Assembly: GCF_000003815.2 (NCBI RefSeq)
Contig: NC_049986.1
Span: forward strand, 3,384,181-3,448,180
From: Branchiostoma floridae
Lineage: Eukaryota > Chordata > Leptocardii > Amphioxiformes > Branchiostomatidae
Direction: 5' to 3'
DNA length: 64,000 nucleotides
Shown here: one piece after another, positions 42,846 to 54,466 of the stretch
Layout of the letters: every line of letters starts with the position of its first letter
How positions within the stretch are numbered: the stretch's first letter is position 1
Translations under genes and position numbers: made by a program
Notes under the pieces: model-generated
Told to the model about the DNA's origin: nothing
Databases searched by the model: none
The model's input: only the letters and a program-made list of their open reading frames with translations

Positions 42846-44199
42846 ATTGCAGGGAATTTTTCCATGGAACTGCACATTTTTATTCATAAAGATAACTTGA
42901 AAAGATACGATTAAAAGTGCACTCAGGCAGTTTAAAGCTTGGGACAATTTTGGTCGAACATGAATTTTGAACCACTCCGTGACCGCATGTGACCTCGCTG
43001 GACCGGGACATTCAGTTTAGAGCGGTCCAATGTCAGTACCTAATGTTACATTGCGAAAACAGGAACGTACGATGCATGGGTCACACTAACTACTTTTCTT
43101 GAGACTTATTAATGTTGAATGTTAAAGATATTGACCTAGTATTCATCAAATATTGACATAGCCAGTTGCGGTTAATAAAAAGGGACCCCCGCGAGAGCCG
43201 CTTATGGTACCGTCCGAACATTCGAACACGCGTTCGGATTCCCCGGGGTATGAATTTTGCATTGATACAACAGCGATTTGACAGATACAGGCATAAAACA
43301 TTCATGTTTTACCATCGGTTAACGTTACGTACAGAGAAACATACTTTGGCACAGTTCTTTTAGGGTATGTAGTGTTTCGTTGGCTGGTGCCCACATCAGG
43401 ATACCGGTTGTATGACGAGTTTTGAGCACATTTACGTTCATTAAGCCTTAGACCTTCGGAAATCAAGCGGGCCTTCTTGCAATATTTTCGATTTCGGTTG
43501 CTATGTTGATATTTGTACAAAAAAATGCCCCAACATTATCAAAAAAGTATGTTTTTGCCCCAAAATGAAGCCTTGATCACATTAGATATCACAGACATAT
43601 AATCTGTTACTCCAGAAAATATGACTCTGTTAGACAGTTATTTCATTGTGGGCACAGACCCATTTTAATAGCATCACTATGTTTTACCAAAAAATGATTT
43701 TTTTAACTCAAAATATTAGGAATCCAGAATTTTTTGTCATCTAATTTTAAATATGGGTGAATTACGTCAACCGGCCAAATTTTGTTGAAAACTGATAGTC
43801 ACATCGAAAGTTACGGCCATATAACTGCAAGACTAGAGAATCTGCGAGTGTCACAGGCCTTAAACTGCATGAGCAGAGAGAAAGTGGCAGCGAGCTCAAG
43901 TTGTGACAACTTATGTTGATGCTGCAACTTGTACGGTAGAAAGTGAAATATTAAACAGGACCATTAAACATTGTAAATACATTTTGCAAATGAATAGATT
44001 AATAGATACACGAAGTTTTGGCGTGGGTTTAAACCCCATCCCGGCATAAGTGAAAGCAAAGAACACATATAACTAACTAAAACCATTTTGTTTCTATGAT
44101 GTAATGTTGAGTAGCTACATAATTCTACATTTGACCAGGTAACTAGTTGGAATTACCGCGTAATATAAACAATTTCAGATTATTTCCATTGTCTTCTGT
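42846..44199 (+). other. Duplicated spacer upstream of UGT-B
   Basis: 42846-44150 contains segments matching 50812-51400 (GGGAATTTTTCCA, ACATTTTTATTCATAAAGAT, TTTGGCGTG.GTTTAAACCCC). No gene. Confidence 0.7.
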
Positions 44200-44600
44200 G
44201 ATTATTTGCTAAAAAAAGTATGTTTGAAAATTCAAGGTGGTGGTTATAAGATGGCGTAGGCCAACTGGTATCTTAGATATGCATGACGTTATTTTATGAC
44301 GTCATTTTGACGTCATTGATGTTGCTATTGGCAAAACAGGTCGTTACAAAAATTATCATTCTGTTATCTGCATTTGCTGTTCTATTTTTGTAGCATACAT
44401 GAAGATTTCTGGGAATAACCCCTTTCACGGTTTCAGCCAATAGTCAAATTGATGACGTCATAAATACGCCATATTACGTTATCATAGCGTCAAACATATT
44501 TAAAAATATTATGTATTCATCATTATCTATACGATAATTCGTTTTTAAACAGGAGTCAGAATAGGCGGGCCCCACGTCCGCCCCCCCGGTCTGAATAGGG
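44200..44600. repeat. TGACGTCA-rich element, copy 2 (partial)
   Basis: Matches 52910-53110 and 53653-53720 directly and 38750-39060 in reverse. Contains TGACGTCA near 44299, 44308 and 44454. Ends near CTGAATAGGGTTAA, as copy 1 does. Confidence 0.7.
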
Positions 44601-45597
44601 TTAATAGGTTTATAACAGATCTCGGTCTTCTACTGTATCTCTACCCCTGTCCCATACCGTGTTGTATATAGGCCAGGGAAAAACGATTCGCCTCACTACC
44701 TGTGCGAAATGAATGAGATCAAAAGTCCATGTTTACATGTTTGACAACGGTTGGATGTAAAGATGCACAAACGTGTTTGTTCACTGTCAACAATGTAAAA
44801 GCTGCCTATCTCATTTCAAATGCTGACAAATATGCACAAGAGTATCGTCGTCAGCCCAAAACGTCACTGGCCGCCAACACTACCAGATGGTAACAAAGAG
44901 TAAACCAATAGATGCGTTTCATCTTATCTTTGCCTTCCTTATCTTATTTGTATAAAGAACGGTTCTCTGTGCATAAGGAATTAAGAGCGATAAGACTTCT
45001 AAACAATGATGAACAAACACATTACGGTGTTTCGCGATGATACCATTGCCCCAGCCTTGTTTGACAAAGGCTGGGGCAATGGTATTATGATTAATAATGA
45101 TGATGACTACAATGTTTTGATGGCGGACATTTCAGCACAAGGGCATCAGGTACAGGACAGTTCGGCACCTTAGCCATATATACAACGTGTTGAGTAAGGT
45201 CTTCAATCCACGGATACGGAAATGGCTGTCTCAGCGATGAAAACTAGTACTCCCATGGGTTACAGTACCGTCACAGCGCTAAAATACCATAGGGCACAAG
45301 AGTCATCCGCAGATAAACAACTAAAAAGCGTTCGATTTTGCACGTGACTTGCCGACTAGACTGCTACTCGAAAATGTATACTTGACAAATTTGCACCGTG
45401 TCACACCGTCGTAAAATATTTAGGCATCAACAGATTACTAAGATAGACTCTCCGTGGTACTCCGGTTCAGTTTTGTGGCTATATAGTCAGTGTTTCACAA
45501 GCTAAGTCAGTGTTTCACAGCTGTAAAATGTTCCTGCATTTTGAGAAGGTGGTGATTGGCCCGTGTATGGGAATGAAGGTTATTCCTCTCGCTTTAA
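44601..45597. other. Spacer upstream of UGT-B
   Basis: 44755-44830 (CACTGTCAACAATGTAAAAG) matches 54070-54120 before UGT-C. No gene. A perfect hairpin lies at 45040-45085. Confidence 0.6.
45040..45085. repeat. Perfect 19-bp hairpin
   Basis: ATACCATTGCCCCAGCCTT (45040-45058), 8-base loop, exact complement (45067-45085). No U-run follows and no gene is adjacent, so its nature is open. Confidence 0.85.
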
Positions 45598-45735
45598 GAA
45601 GTTTATTTGCAAGTTCGTGCCCGAGGGCTAATTGCAAGTACATGGTATACACATAGTGACAAATGGACAGTCATAAACAATATTCTAATCTAATACTAGT
45701 GTTGGCTATTTCTAAATAGGTTGGGTTTGACTTCT
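45598..45735 (-). mobile_element. LINE 3' end, third copy
   Basis: GTTTATTTGCAAGTTCGTGC and CCGAGGGCTAATTGCAAGTA match the 3' ends at 2380 and 32935. A degraded C-terminal frame (KTEVKPN) continues to about 45960. Confidence 0.7.
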
Positions 45736-46345
45736 GTTTTGGAAGCAGAGGGAGACGAAAAGCCCCACATTTTCCAAAAATTTGTGGGTTCTGCGATTTC
45801 AAGAGAAAAGTGGCTTTCTGTTGGTCTGTCAATGTGGGGAAGTTGGCATAAGTTTTTTAAGAAGAAACGAGTTTTATTTTCTGCAATCTCTCCATTAGTA
45901 GTATTTTGGGGAGGAAAAGTTTCCACGTAAAAAGATGAAAAAACATTGGGAATTTTCACGTAAGTGATATTAAACTCACCAACTTATGGTTTAGTCACAC
46001 AAAAAAATTGTCAGAAAGAGCATACCCGTAGGTGTATTCAGGCAATAGAAAAAATAATTACACTGATATGTTTACAATAGACTGACGAACAAGGCAAAAC
46101 GACAAAGGCCAAAGAACGCATGGACAGTGCATCTGGGTCAAGAAGGCGACGCACTTCCAACGCGGATGCATACACGAAAATGAGGCTTGGGCCGAAAGCA
46201 ATTTTTACCCAAAATACATCTATTCTAACTCTTTTCAGTCATATTAGTATTAAATGCTTTTTCGTAGCAGATTATGAGAAATGTGAACTCAAACTTGGAT
46301 CCTTAAAACCCTTTTGTCCACACTACATATGCCACTAGACGCGGA

Positions 46346-46398
46346 AGGATCCGAGGGTGCACTGTTAGAACAACTTATGACGAGTTCCATTAAGCTTA
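46346..46398 (+). promoter_or_regulatory. Conserved block upstream of UGT-B
   Basis: GGATCCGAGGGTGCACTGTT with the following 30 bases matches the UGT-A and UGT-C blocks. GGGATAGTACCG and CACGCAT just before the start codon are also conserved. Confidence 0.4.
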
Positions 46399-46467
46399 GT
46401 TCTGCTCTTCCCATGGTCATGCAATCATTCGGATTAGTGGGATAGTACCGGTACCGCACGCATAAAT

Positions 46468-46944
46468 ATGGGAGAGATACCAAAGCATCACTGTTCCATA
46501 ATTCTTCTTGTTCTAGTATGTCTTGTGCTCAGCCACGGCAGCAGTGCAGAGAAGGTTCTTTTGGTACCGATGCCTTTTCTGTACAGCCACTGGATGGTAG
46601 AGGCGTCAATCGGACAGAAATTGGTGGACAAAGGTCATACCGTCACGGTTGTTGTTGAAGAGGACATCGTGGAGAAACGACGAAAACAGAGGCCTGACTT
46701 TACGTTTGAAACATTTCAAGACGATGGATTCGGATCACGGCTACGGCAATTCCAAGATGACTCTTTTGGAATGTCGGAATCAATTTCTGCCTACGACGAA
46801 CTAAGACTATATATGAAGGCGATTGAAGGGGCGAACAAGCACTGCGAGCATCTATTAGAGAAAGGTGGACAGGATAGTGACCTGTTACGGAAGTTAAAGA
46901 CAGCACATTACAGCGTTGTTATTTCTGATCATCTTTCACAGTAA
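46468..46944 (+). pseudogene. UGT-B exon 1, broken
   Basis: About 154 codons of UGT sequence and then a few junction codons to a stop. The junction lies at about 46929-46933, between TTATTTCTGAT (exon) and CTTTCACAG (intron-derived). Confidence 0.88.
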
Positions 46945-47162
46945 GTTCCATAGTTAAGCATAGGGGGCCGGCCATGTAGTGGCCGTTGCTATGGAAACGA
47001 CTGTCTAACGGTAAAACAAACAGGCTTATTTTAAGGGAGTCTACACCAGCACCTAACATACCAAATGCAGGCAACTTTGCCTTTTATGTCAAATGCTATT
47101 TACCACCAAAACATCATTCCCACAGAGCAATCAGCTTTCATGGGTGTTATTTATCTATTTAG

Positions 47163-47391
47163 GACCTGGAGGATTTCATGCAGTCATCTGGAAACGATGG
47201 AGTAATCGTTGTCAGCTTCGGGTCCATAGTCAAGACTATGTCAAAAGAGAAGAGGGAAATGTTCGCGGCAGTCTTCGCGCGGCTCCGACAGAAGGTGGTG
47301 TGGCGGTACCCGGAATCCATGGGAGAGAAGCCACCCGGTCTGGGTAACAACACCAAGCTGATATCCTGGCTGCCTCAGAATGACTTACTGG
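47163..47391 (+). pseudogene. UGT-B exon 2
   Basis: Open, 229 nt (9 more than A and C), acceptor ATTTATCTATTTAG, donor GTGCGT. Confidence 0.88.
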
Positions 47392-47611
47392 GTGCGTAAC
47401 GAAAACAAATCCCTTTATGTTTGTTGTTATTCACATCCAGGACCTTAAGCTTCTGTTACCTTCTTCACATGAATCCTGACTGGCACTATTCCGCATTGTA
47501 AGTAACTAAGGTGCCACTGCTAAAAATGATGTCCCAGCCATTAAGAATTGTCATAAATTACGGTTCTAAGTTGTAAACATAATTTATGTGATGCCTGGGC
47601 CGCGATAACGT

Positions 47612-48020
47612 TCGATACAGGTGTTCCGATCCGGGTGATAGATATAGAATACAACACGGTGTATTCCGTATCACCCAATGTATCAGCCCGACCGCGGCTG
47701 GAGGGTGATCCGACCCGCGAGATGGCAGGGACCGAGGGTGATGCGGAATACACCGTGTTGTATTCTATTTATGTCATACCCACCTGATAAAACCCATGTT
47801 TTGATCCGAAATGCGCCGGAATTTGAACAAATTTGGTGCCCTCGAACCAAAAGTGTTGCAACAGCAATGTTCCAACGTCCGAATAATGTATTCGAATTTG
47901 CAAACGAGCCATATTCGGCCCGCTCGAAATGGTTCGATTTACTCGAAGAAAGCCTTTGTGATACGCCTTTCGAAGCTGTTCGATACGGAAGCGTACGGCC
48001 CGGTCCGGAACACCCGTATC
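47612..48020. repeat. Nested inverted repeats in UGT-B intron 2
   Basis: Outer arms 47612-47636 and 47999-48020 (GATACAGGTGTTCCGATCCG pairs with CGGTCCGGAACACCCGTATC). An inner hairpin at 47646-47676 / 47736-47766 carries ACACGGTGTATTCCG. UGT-C intron 2 has only the left end, so content differs by about 400 bp between the copies. Confidence 0.75.
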
Positions 48021-48179
48021 CAACGTTTTCGCGTCACAGGTATGACATAAAGAGTCGTATCACACAGGCTTCAAAGTTTTATCACACATGCTTCCATCGA
48101 ATAATTCGAACCGTTTTTGGGTACGCCAGCGCGGCGCGGCTGTTGAAGATATTCTACACAAGATCTCATGTATGTTAGA

Positions 48180-48300
48180 ACAAAGCAGTAATATAGCAAA
48201 TAAACGTAAAAAATAAATTGTTAGAACCAAAATCATTGGTTATAGTAAAATTCCTGTCATAAACGGTTTCTATGGCAAGAAGAAAAAGGTTTTGGGTACC
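48180..48300 (+). repeat. Repeat shared by UGT introns and copy 1 of the TGACGTCA element
   Basis: CAGTAATATAGCAAATAAAC and ATTGTTAGAACCAAA match 39327-39375 and, in UGT-C intron 2, 57925-57975. The fragment was present before the B/C duplication. Confidence 0.75.
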
Positions 48301-48353
48301 TGAGGCTATTCTACTTCTAGGTAATTTTCCTTTATGTTTTTTACGCTTTGCAG

Positions 48354-48573
48354 CTCATTCCAAGACCCGGGCATTCGTCAATCATGCTGGGTTGAACGGA
48401 GTGTACGAGTCCCTGTACCACGGTGTGCCCATGGTCTGTTTCCCGTTGTTCGGGGACCATCCTGGAAACGCCGCCCGGGTGGTGGCCAGGGGACTGGGGA
48501 TCAGTTTGGACTTCAGCACGGTCACCTCCGATCAGTTGTATAAGGCTGTACTTCATGTTCTCACCAACAGCAG
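48354..48573 (+). pseudogene. UGT-B exon 3
   Basis: Open, 220 nt, acceptor CGCTTTGCAG, donor GTATTA. Encodes HSKTRAFVNHAGLNGVYESL and PLFGDHPGNAA. Confidence 0.88.
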
Positions 48574-48954
48574 GTATTACTGAATTGGATGTCTTATGTA
48601 GATGTTTACGCAGTAGGTCTAGTCGTTCAAATTCTTTGGTATACTTGGATTCAGTAAAGCTCAATGACTATTATGAATTGGAGATCAACCAAAAAAGGTT
48701 GAAGGGGCCACCTAGGAGTCCACAAGATGAAATAAATAGATAGATAAATAATGGGCTAATTATGTGATGAGGTCATCAGGAAAAGGTACATTGTATATTG
48801 TTTGTTTAGGATAGGCATTGTGGTTTTTATCCGAATGATTAGAATTTTTAGTAATTTATTGTCAGTTGCAATTATAATTTTATGTACTATATGTGATGTA
48901 CTGTACTCAAGTTTCACGACTTCCTGTCCTTTATATAAATCTGGCACAATCCAT

Positions 48955-49235
48955 TAATCAGAGTTAGCTATTTATCTCATTCTTTTAGCTCAAAAAAGTA
49001 TTTCTCATGAAAAGCTTGATAATTACAAAATGTGTGATAGTGATAAGTAAAGAATTAATGTGATAAAGGGGTTGCTATCACATTAATTCTCCAGAAGAAG
49101 ATTGTAGTAACACTCATTTGGTAAATTAATGTGATATAAAAACCTAAATCCTTTATCACAACTTTTTCAGTTATCACGACATTTATCTTAAATACTTTTC
49201 AGTGCTAAATAAATGTGATAAATAATCAGGTCTCA
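48955..49235. repeat. AT-rich insert with hairpins in UGT-B intron 3
   Basis: Present in B but absent from the matching point of C near 61062 (CACAATC joined to GGGAAATGGGGGAAC). Contains a perfect 15-bp stem AGAATTAATGTGATA (49051-49065) with its complement at 49076-49090, and further AATGTGATAA words. Confidence 0.7.
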
Positions 49236-49495
49236 TTAATAGAGGGAGATGGGGGAACATATTGTATGTACTCTGTATGCTTATGTACATCTAGAATAAC
49301 ATCTGATGTTTCGGTGGCAACTTTATATAGTATTACGTAAACAATGATAAAGAAATTTAACAATTATCGGCTTATGCTCATAAATATCCTCCTTATCGCA
49401 ATTCAGGAGATAGGAGTATGTTCTAATCAATACAGCCTTCGAGCTGTAGCGCGTAATAGACCAATCAATATTGCCCTCACAAAGATGACATTTGG

Positions 49496-49637
49496 TTAAT
49501 CTCCAAGCAGATCATGCGGTGGCATAATATAGTATCATAAGCTGGGTAAGGAGTTTATCCGGCCACCGAAGTCCGCTAAACTCCTTCCCAGCTTATGATA
49601 CTATCTTATGCCACCGTAAGATCTGCTAGGAGATTAA
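49496..49637. mobile_element. ~141-bp MITE in UGT-B intron 3
   Basis: Near-perfect palindrome TTAATCTCCAAGCAGAT...ATCTGCTAGGAGATTAA, including AGTATCATAAGCTGGG and its complement. Flanked by (AC)ATTTGG and (AA)ATTTGG. UGT-C intron 3 at about 62990 reads ACGTTTGGTCACTG with no insert. Related to the MITE at 35935. Confidence 0.85.
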
Positions 49638-50078
49638 AATTTGGTCACTGAACAGTCGCAAGTTGTGAATATCTTGGTTGTAAATAAAGAAACATTCTAC
49701 GCAAGGCAAGAGGTACTTAAGCAACTGGAAAGATTTTGAAACGGTCAGACGTTTCAGACAACACCTGTGTGACTCAATCAGTAAGGTGTTTGGCCCCATC
49801 CTACGAGGTCTTGGGTTGGAGACAAGTTCAATAGCTGTACCCTAGACATTGACAGGGTATTAGATTAACAGATTAGACCTGCTTCGATCCGGCCGGAAAC
49901 CACCTCCCAAATATCACCACGGCTTCGAGAATTATGCATGTTAACAGACACGAAGATAAAACATCAAAAACGCGTTGTACCATTCTTAAACCACAAATCA
50001 CCTCAAGTCAGATCGATATGAACTTGTTAAAGTGATTATAAAGTTTCTTTTCTGTTGTTACATTTCACCTCTCCTTAG

Positions 50079-50361
50079 TTACCGTGAGACGGCGGCCCGC
50101 CTGTCCCGTCTGCACCGTGACCAGCCCCAGTCACCCATGGAGCTGGCCGTCTGGTGGATAGAACACGTCATCAAACATGGCGGACTGCCCCATCTCCGCG
50201 CACGCGCCATGGAGCTGCCGTGGTACCAGTACTACCTGCTGGACGTGGCTGCGTTCCTGTTCGGCATTTGTTCAGCTGTTCTGGGGACCCTGTGGTACAG
50301 CTGTTCATTCGTCTGTAGGAAGGTTTGCTGTAAAAGAGGCGGCAAAATTAAATCACAGTAA
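50079..50361 (+). pseudogene. UGT-B exon 4
   Basis: Open, 283 nt, acceptor CACCTCTCCTTAG. Membrane span and KIKSQ end kept. Confidence 0.88.
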
Positions 50362-51679
50362 AAGTTATAATAACATTTGTTTTCAGCCTTTTTACGTTAA
50401 AGATCCTGGTTATTAATTATGTAAAAACATTTACATTGTGTTTTAGTTTCAATCAAAACAATATCTTTAAAATAATAAGCTTCAAAACCAAGGTTTTACC
50501 GATATCTTTAATCACGATGTTAAATACATCATGTTTTCATCTGAGTGCCATTATTTCCAATCCAATGGACTGTTCAATAGTAACCATTTGCAGGACTGTT
50601 CAATAGCAACCTTTGCAGGAATGGATTTACTCTACAGACGTCGGGTGCCTGTACACGCAACATGGGGCATAAAAGGCCAAGCAGATTTTGGGAGCGGAAA
50701 AATTTTCTGTTTTCTTAGCAGCACGTTAACGTTGTTATCTAGGCAGTTTGTTAGCGGACATTAAACTGGCGATGGAGAAACGTAATAGTACACTTCAACT
50801 GTAGCTGAATATTTCAGGGAATTTTTCCAAGCAACTGCACATTTCTTATTCATAAAGATAACATTAAAAAAACGACTAAAAGTGCAGAGACAAAGTGGTG
50901 GCGAGCTCAAGTTGTGAAAACTTATGTTAAAGCCGCCATTTGTACAATGGAAAGTAAAATATTAAACAGGACCATTAAACATTACAAATGCATGTTATAA
51001 ATGAATAGATTAATAGATACATCAAGTTTTGGCGTGAGTTTAAACCCCTTCCCGGCAAAATAGAAAATAACACAGATAAGGCCTACGCCTGATTCCTACC
51101 TAAGGCCCGGCCGGGCTGTTTCCGGAAACGAAAAATTGAAGTTTTAATGCCAATAAATATGCACAATGCATGCTGTTGCATTATTTTCGGTCCATTTTGT
51201 GTTGTTGCTGTCTTTTATACCATAATTATCTTTCCTAAAAGCTACCCGGCCGGGCCGATTTGTGGAAATATGACCTTAGCCTAACTAACTAGGATTGTTT
51301 TGTTCCTATGATGTAATGTTGCGTAGCTACATATTTCTAAAGTTGACTTAGATTTAAATAGACCAGTTGGAGTTACCGTAGTATAAACAGCGGTGTCGGA
51401 AATATTTTTGAAGTCAACTTAATGTCCCAAAATCCCTTAGAGCTTGTAGAGTATGTAGAGTGGACATTATTAGTAGTTTAATTTGTGTAATTGTATGGAC
51501 ACCCGCAGATACAAGATGGACTTGTTACAAGATCGCGAGGAAAAAGACTGTGATTCGAGCAAGTAAAACGATTATGATTCAAGTAAATAAAATGACTCTG
51601 ATTCAAGCTACAAATGCTTATACAAAGTCGATACGAAAAAAACAGGAGAATCGAGAACCAAAGCTAAAATGAATCATCT
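50362..51679 (+). other. UGT-B downstream / UGT-C upstream spacer
   Basis: Paralogous to 31569-31938 and 38590-39690 plus 42846-44150 on the other side of UGT-B; lacks the Penelope/LINE/CACTG nest and the 3.15-kb element. Serves as the empty-site reference. No gene. Confidence 0.75.
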
Positions 51680-52130
51680 TGGCGGGCTTTTGATGTCTGC
51701 TCCAAATTTTACGTCGCATAACGCAAGAACAGCTTACGCTAGAGCCACCAAAATTTGTTGAGTTTTCCTAAAATTTAGCTGGTAACAAATTCTCGGAGTT
51801 TGAAAAAAAAATACGTGTTGCCATGGCAGACATTTGTTGACAGGCATTGACGAAAATCACTAATTTCGGTTCTAACAATGTATTTTTCACGTTTATTTGC
51901 TATATTACTGCTATTTTATTATATAGATAAAATCTTATGATATCTTGATTACCTTTCATAATTATCAAATACGCATAGATAACGATAATTTGATGACGTC
52001 ATCGGCCAACATGTAAGATGGCGTACCATGTGACGAGATGAATGTTTGTAGCTTTAACTTTAAGTCTTCCCAAACTCAGATTTGGAAATGACGTCAATGT
52101 TACCTAATCACTTTGGCGCCCTTATTGTCA
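51680..52130. repeat. TGACGTCA-rich element, copy 3 (left part)
   Basis: Inverse match to 39320-39560 (AGAGCCACCAAAATTTGTTG, GTTCTAACAATGTATTTTTC). Contains TGACGTCA near 51994 and 52089. Confidence 0.65.
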
Positions 52131-52909
52131 TTGGGGTGTGTGTTCACCGAGTGAATATATTCCTTTTTTATTATACTTTCGTTGAGTTTTTTTTTACATA
52201 GTATACCAAACGATATAATAGAATATACTTAACTGTAAATACTCAAGGTTTAGAATGTGCAACAATTGAACAGTGTAGAGCGTTTTTACTCCGGCCTTCA
52301 CACTCCGACATTTACAGTGAACTACCCCCCCCCCCATTACCTACGTTGATGTGACGTAAAGCCAAATATTCAATTGCTTGCAGGTTCGAGTCTGAGTTCG
52401 TGTCCCAGTATATGTCTTTTTCCCTTTTAAGGCATTTCTCTTGTACATACAACGTTTTCATCTTACGAACAGGTCATCGTACGTTTGACACTCGGCTTTT
52501 TTTTTTTAAAACGTGCGGGCGGTGTGGGGAGGGGGGCATGCCGCAAATTGACAAATATGACGTAAACGTATATCAGTTCTGTTGCGAAATACCCTATATG
52601 CCATACAGGGATAGGATAACACATAGGTATTCTCTAAGCAGAGGTTGGGTCGTGAAGATAAAGTAGTAGAATTTTTTCAGGCTTGCTCCCCTCACAAGGC
52701 ATCGCACTTTTTTTTTTCTTTTCTTGCAATTTTTCCTTTCTTTTCCCTTCGGAAACATGCTGCATTTTCTTCGAAAATGTGGCTTTTTAGTAATTCTTGG
52801 TATACTATATCAAGTGACTAGCTTAACAAAAGACCACGGGAAAGACTTCTGCATTTTCGCGAAAATGCTGCCTTTTTAGTTTCCATTGAATTCTGCGATT
52901 ATTCGCTGA
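52131..52909. other. Spacer with MITE fragment
   Basis: TATTCTCTAAGCAGAGGTTG at about 52628 matches one end of the MITE at 35935-36117. No gene. Confidence 0.5.
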
Positions 52910-53728
52910 AAAAAAGTCAAGATGGTGGATATAAGATGGCGGAGCCAACTGGTGTCTTAGATATACATGACGTTACTTTATGTCGTAATTTTGACGTCAT
53001 TGATGTGCTATTGGCAACACACGTCGTGCCAAACATTATCATTCTGTTATCTGTACTTTTTATTTTTGTAGCATACCTTGAAGATTTCTGGGAATATCCC
53101 CTTCTCCAGGGGTGCCTAAGTATTTGCACTATCCCTATGAAATTCGTACGAACATTGTGTGGATACGCACGAATCACTATGCGAAAACGCACAAACCTTT
53201 AATATGCGATTTGAACGAATCACTATGCGAAATCAGCCAATTACGATTACCGGGTCATGTGACAGGTGGAGCAGGATTTTCAAGATGGCGGCTTCGATCT
53301 TCAGCGACGGAAATATACAATACGATGAGCAGAAATGACGAAAAAAGAGTATCTCTCATGTTTCAATACGTCTTCGTTATGGTATATGCCCACTCAATAC
53401 TTTGAAATAAAAATATGGGTAGAAACGCTCAGAAACACGCCTTCTCCCAACGTAGCGGTGTCTGCCGGCTTGCATAAGGTCCGTGCAAATCACGTAAGGT
53501 TCGTGTGTACGTGTGGACATAAGGTTCGTACGTTTTAGCATAGTGATTCGTGCAAATCGCATCAGGTTCGTGCGTTTTCGCATAGTGATTCGTGCGTATC
53601 TACATACTGTTCGAAGGAATCTCATAGTGCTTGTGTAAATGCTTAGGCACCCTTGTTTTCGCGGTTTCAGCCAATAGTCAAATTGATGACGTCATAATTA
53701 CGTCATATTACATCATGCATCGTCAAAT
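52910..53728. repeat. TGACGTCA-rich element, copy 3 (right part), split
   Basis: 52910-53109 and 53653-53728 align with 44210-44480. Contains TGACGTCA near 52993 and 53687 and half sites around. Runs into the gap at 53729. Confidence 0.7.
53110..53652. mobile_element. 543-bp terminal-inverted-repeat element
   Basis: Ends GGGTGCCTAAG at 53110 and its complement at 53642-53652. Arms of more than 100 bp pair, with ACGCACGAATCACTATGCGA inside. The related copy at 44420-44440 runs through without it. No clear target duplication and no ORF. Class unknown. Confidence 0.8.
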
Positions 53729-54035
53729 NNNNNNNNNNNNNNNNNNNNNNNNNNNNNNNNNNNNNNNNNNNNNNNNNNNNNNNNNNNNNNNNNNNNNNNN
53801 NNNNNNNNNNNNNNNNNNNNNNNNNNNNNNNNNNNNNNNNNNNNNNNNNNNNNNNNNNNNNNNNNNNNNNNNNNNNNNNNNNNNNNNNNNNNNNNNNNNN
53901 NNNNNNNNNNNNNNNNNNNNNNNNNNNNNNNNNNNNNNNNNNNNNNNNNNNNNNNNNNNNNNNNNNNNNNNNNNNNNNNNNNNNNNNNNNNNNNNNNNNN
54001 NNNNNNNNNNNNNNNNNNNNNNNNNNNNNNNNNNN
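53729..54035. other. Assembly gap (N)
   Basis: 307 N. It interrupts the TGACGTCA-rich element. Confidence 0.99.
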
Positions 54036-54095
54036 CTGTGTTTACATGGTTGACGACGGTTGGATACACGATCGTGTTTATTCACTGTCGACAAT

Positions 54096-54104
54096 ATAAA
54101 AGCT
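54096..54104 (+). promoter_or_regulatory. Possible TATA box upstream of UGT-C
   Basis: ATATAAAAG lies about 430 bp before the start codon in a block conserved before UGT-B (there ATGTAAAAG at about 44795). Weak. Confidence 0.2.
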
Positions 54105-54412
54105 GCCTATCTAATTTCAAACGCTGACAAAAGTTTACAATAGGACAAACGAAGCAAAACAACAAATGCCAAACAACGCGCATGAACAGTGAATCTGGGT
54201 CAACTTGGCGACGCACTTCCAACGCGGATGCATACACGAAAATGAGGTTTTGGCCCAAAAGCAATTTTTTACTCAAAATGCATCTATTCTCACTCTTTTC
54301 AGCCGTGTTAGTATTAAATGCATCAGATTTTGACAAATGTGAACTCAAACCCGGACCGTTCAAACCCTTTCGTCTCTTTTTTGCCGCGCACTTCATTTGA
54401 CAAAGGTCGCGG

Positions 54413-54466
54413 AAGGATTCGAGTGTGCATTGTTAAAACTACTCACGACAAGTTTCATAAAGCTTA
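54413..54466 (+). promoter_or_regulatory. Conserved block upstream of UGT-C
   Basis: GGATTCGAGTGTGCATTGTT and the following bases match the blocks before UGT-A and UGT-B. Confidence 0.4.

Larger units (their letters stand above)
46468..50361 (+). pseudogene. UDP-glycosyltransferase B (tandem copy 2), exon 1 truncated
   Basis: Exon 1 (46468 to about 46930) follows the UGT N-terminal half through signal peptide, SHWM and VVISD, then breaks and stops at 46942-46944. From about 46931 the sequence aligns with intron 1 of UGT-C (56998 onward), so a deletion removed the last ~115 codons of exon 1 and most of intron 1. A cryptic donor GTAAGT at 46941 would shift the frame into exon 2. Exons 2-4 (47163-47391, 48354-48573, 50079-50361) keep open frames and splice sites. 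Exon 2 has three extra codons (YPESMGEKP). Exon 3 has PLFGDHPGNAA, with His where UGT-A has Gln, and exon 4 ends KIKSQ. The locus cannot make a full enzyme from this exon 1; a separate upstream first exon was not seen. Confidence 0.85.

Noticed and set aside
46120-46338. Small ORFs at 46120 and 54182 sharing SNADAYTKMR
   Set aside because: They lie in duplicated upstream DNA; the remainder of the frames diverges with frame-breaking differences. Similarity is explained by duplication.
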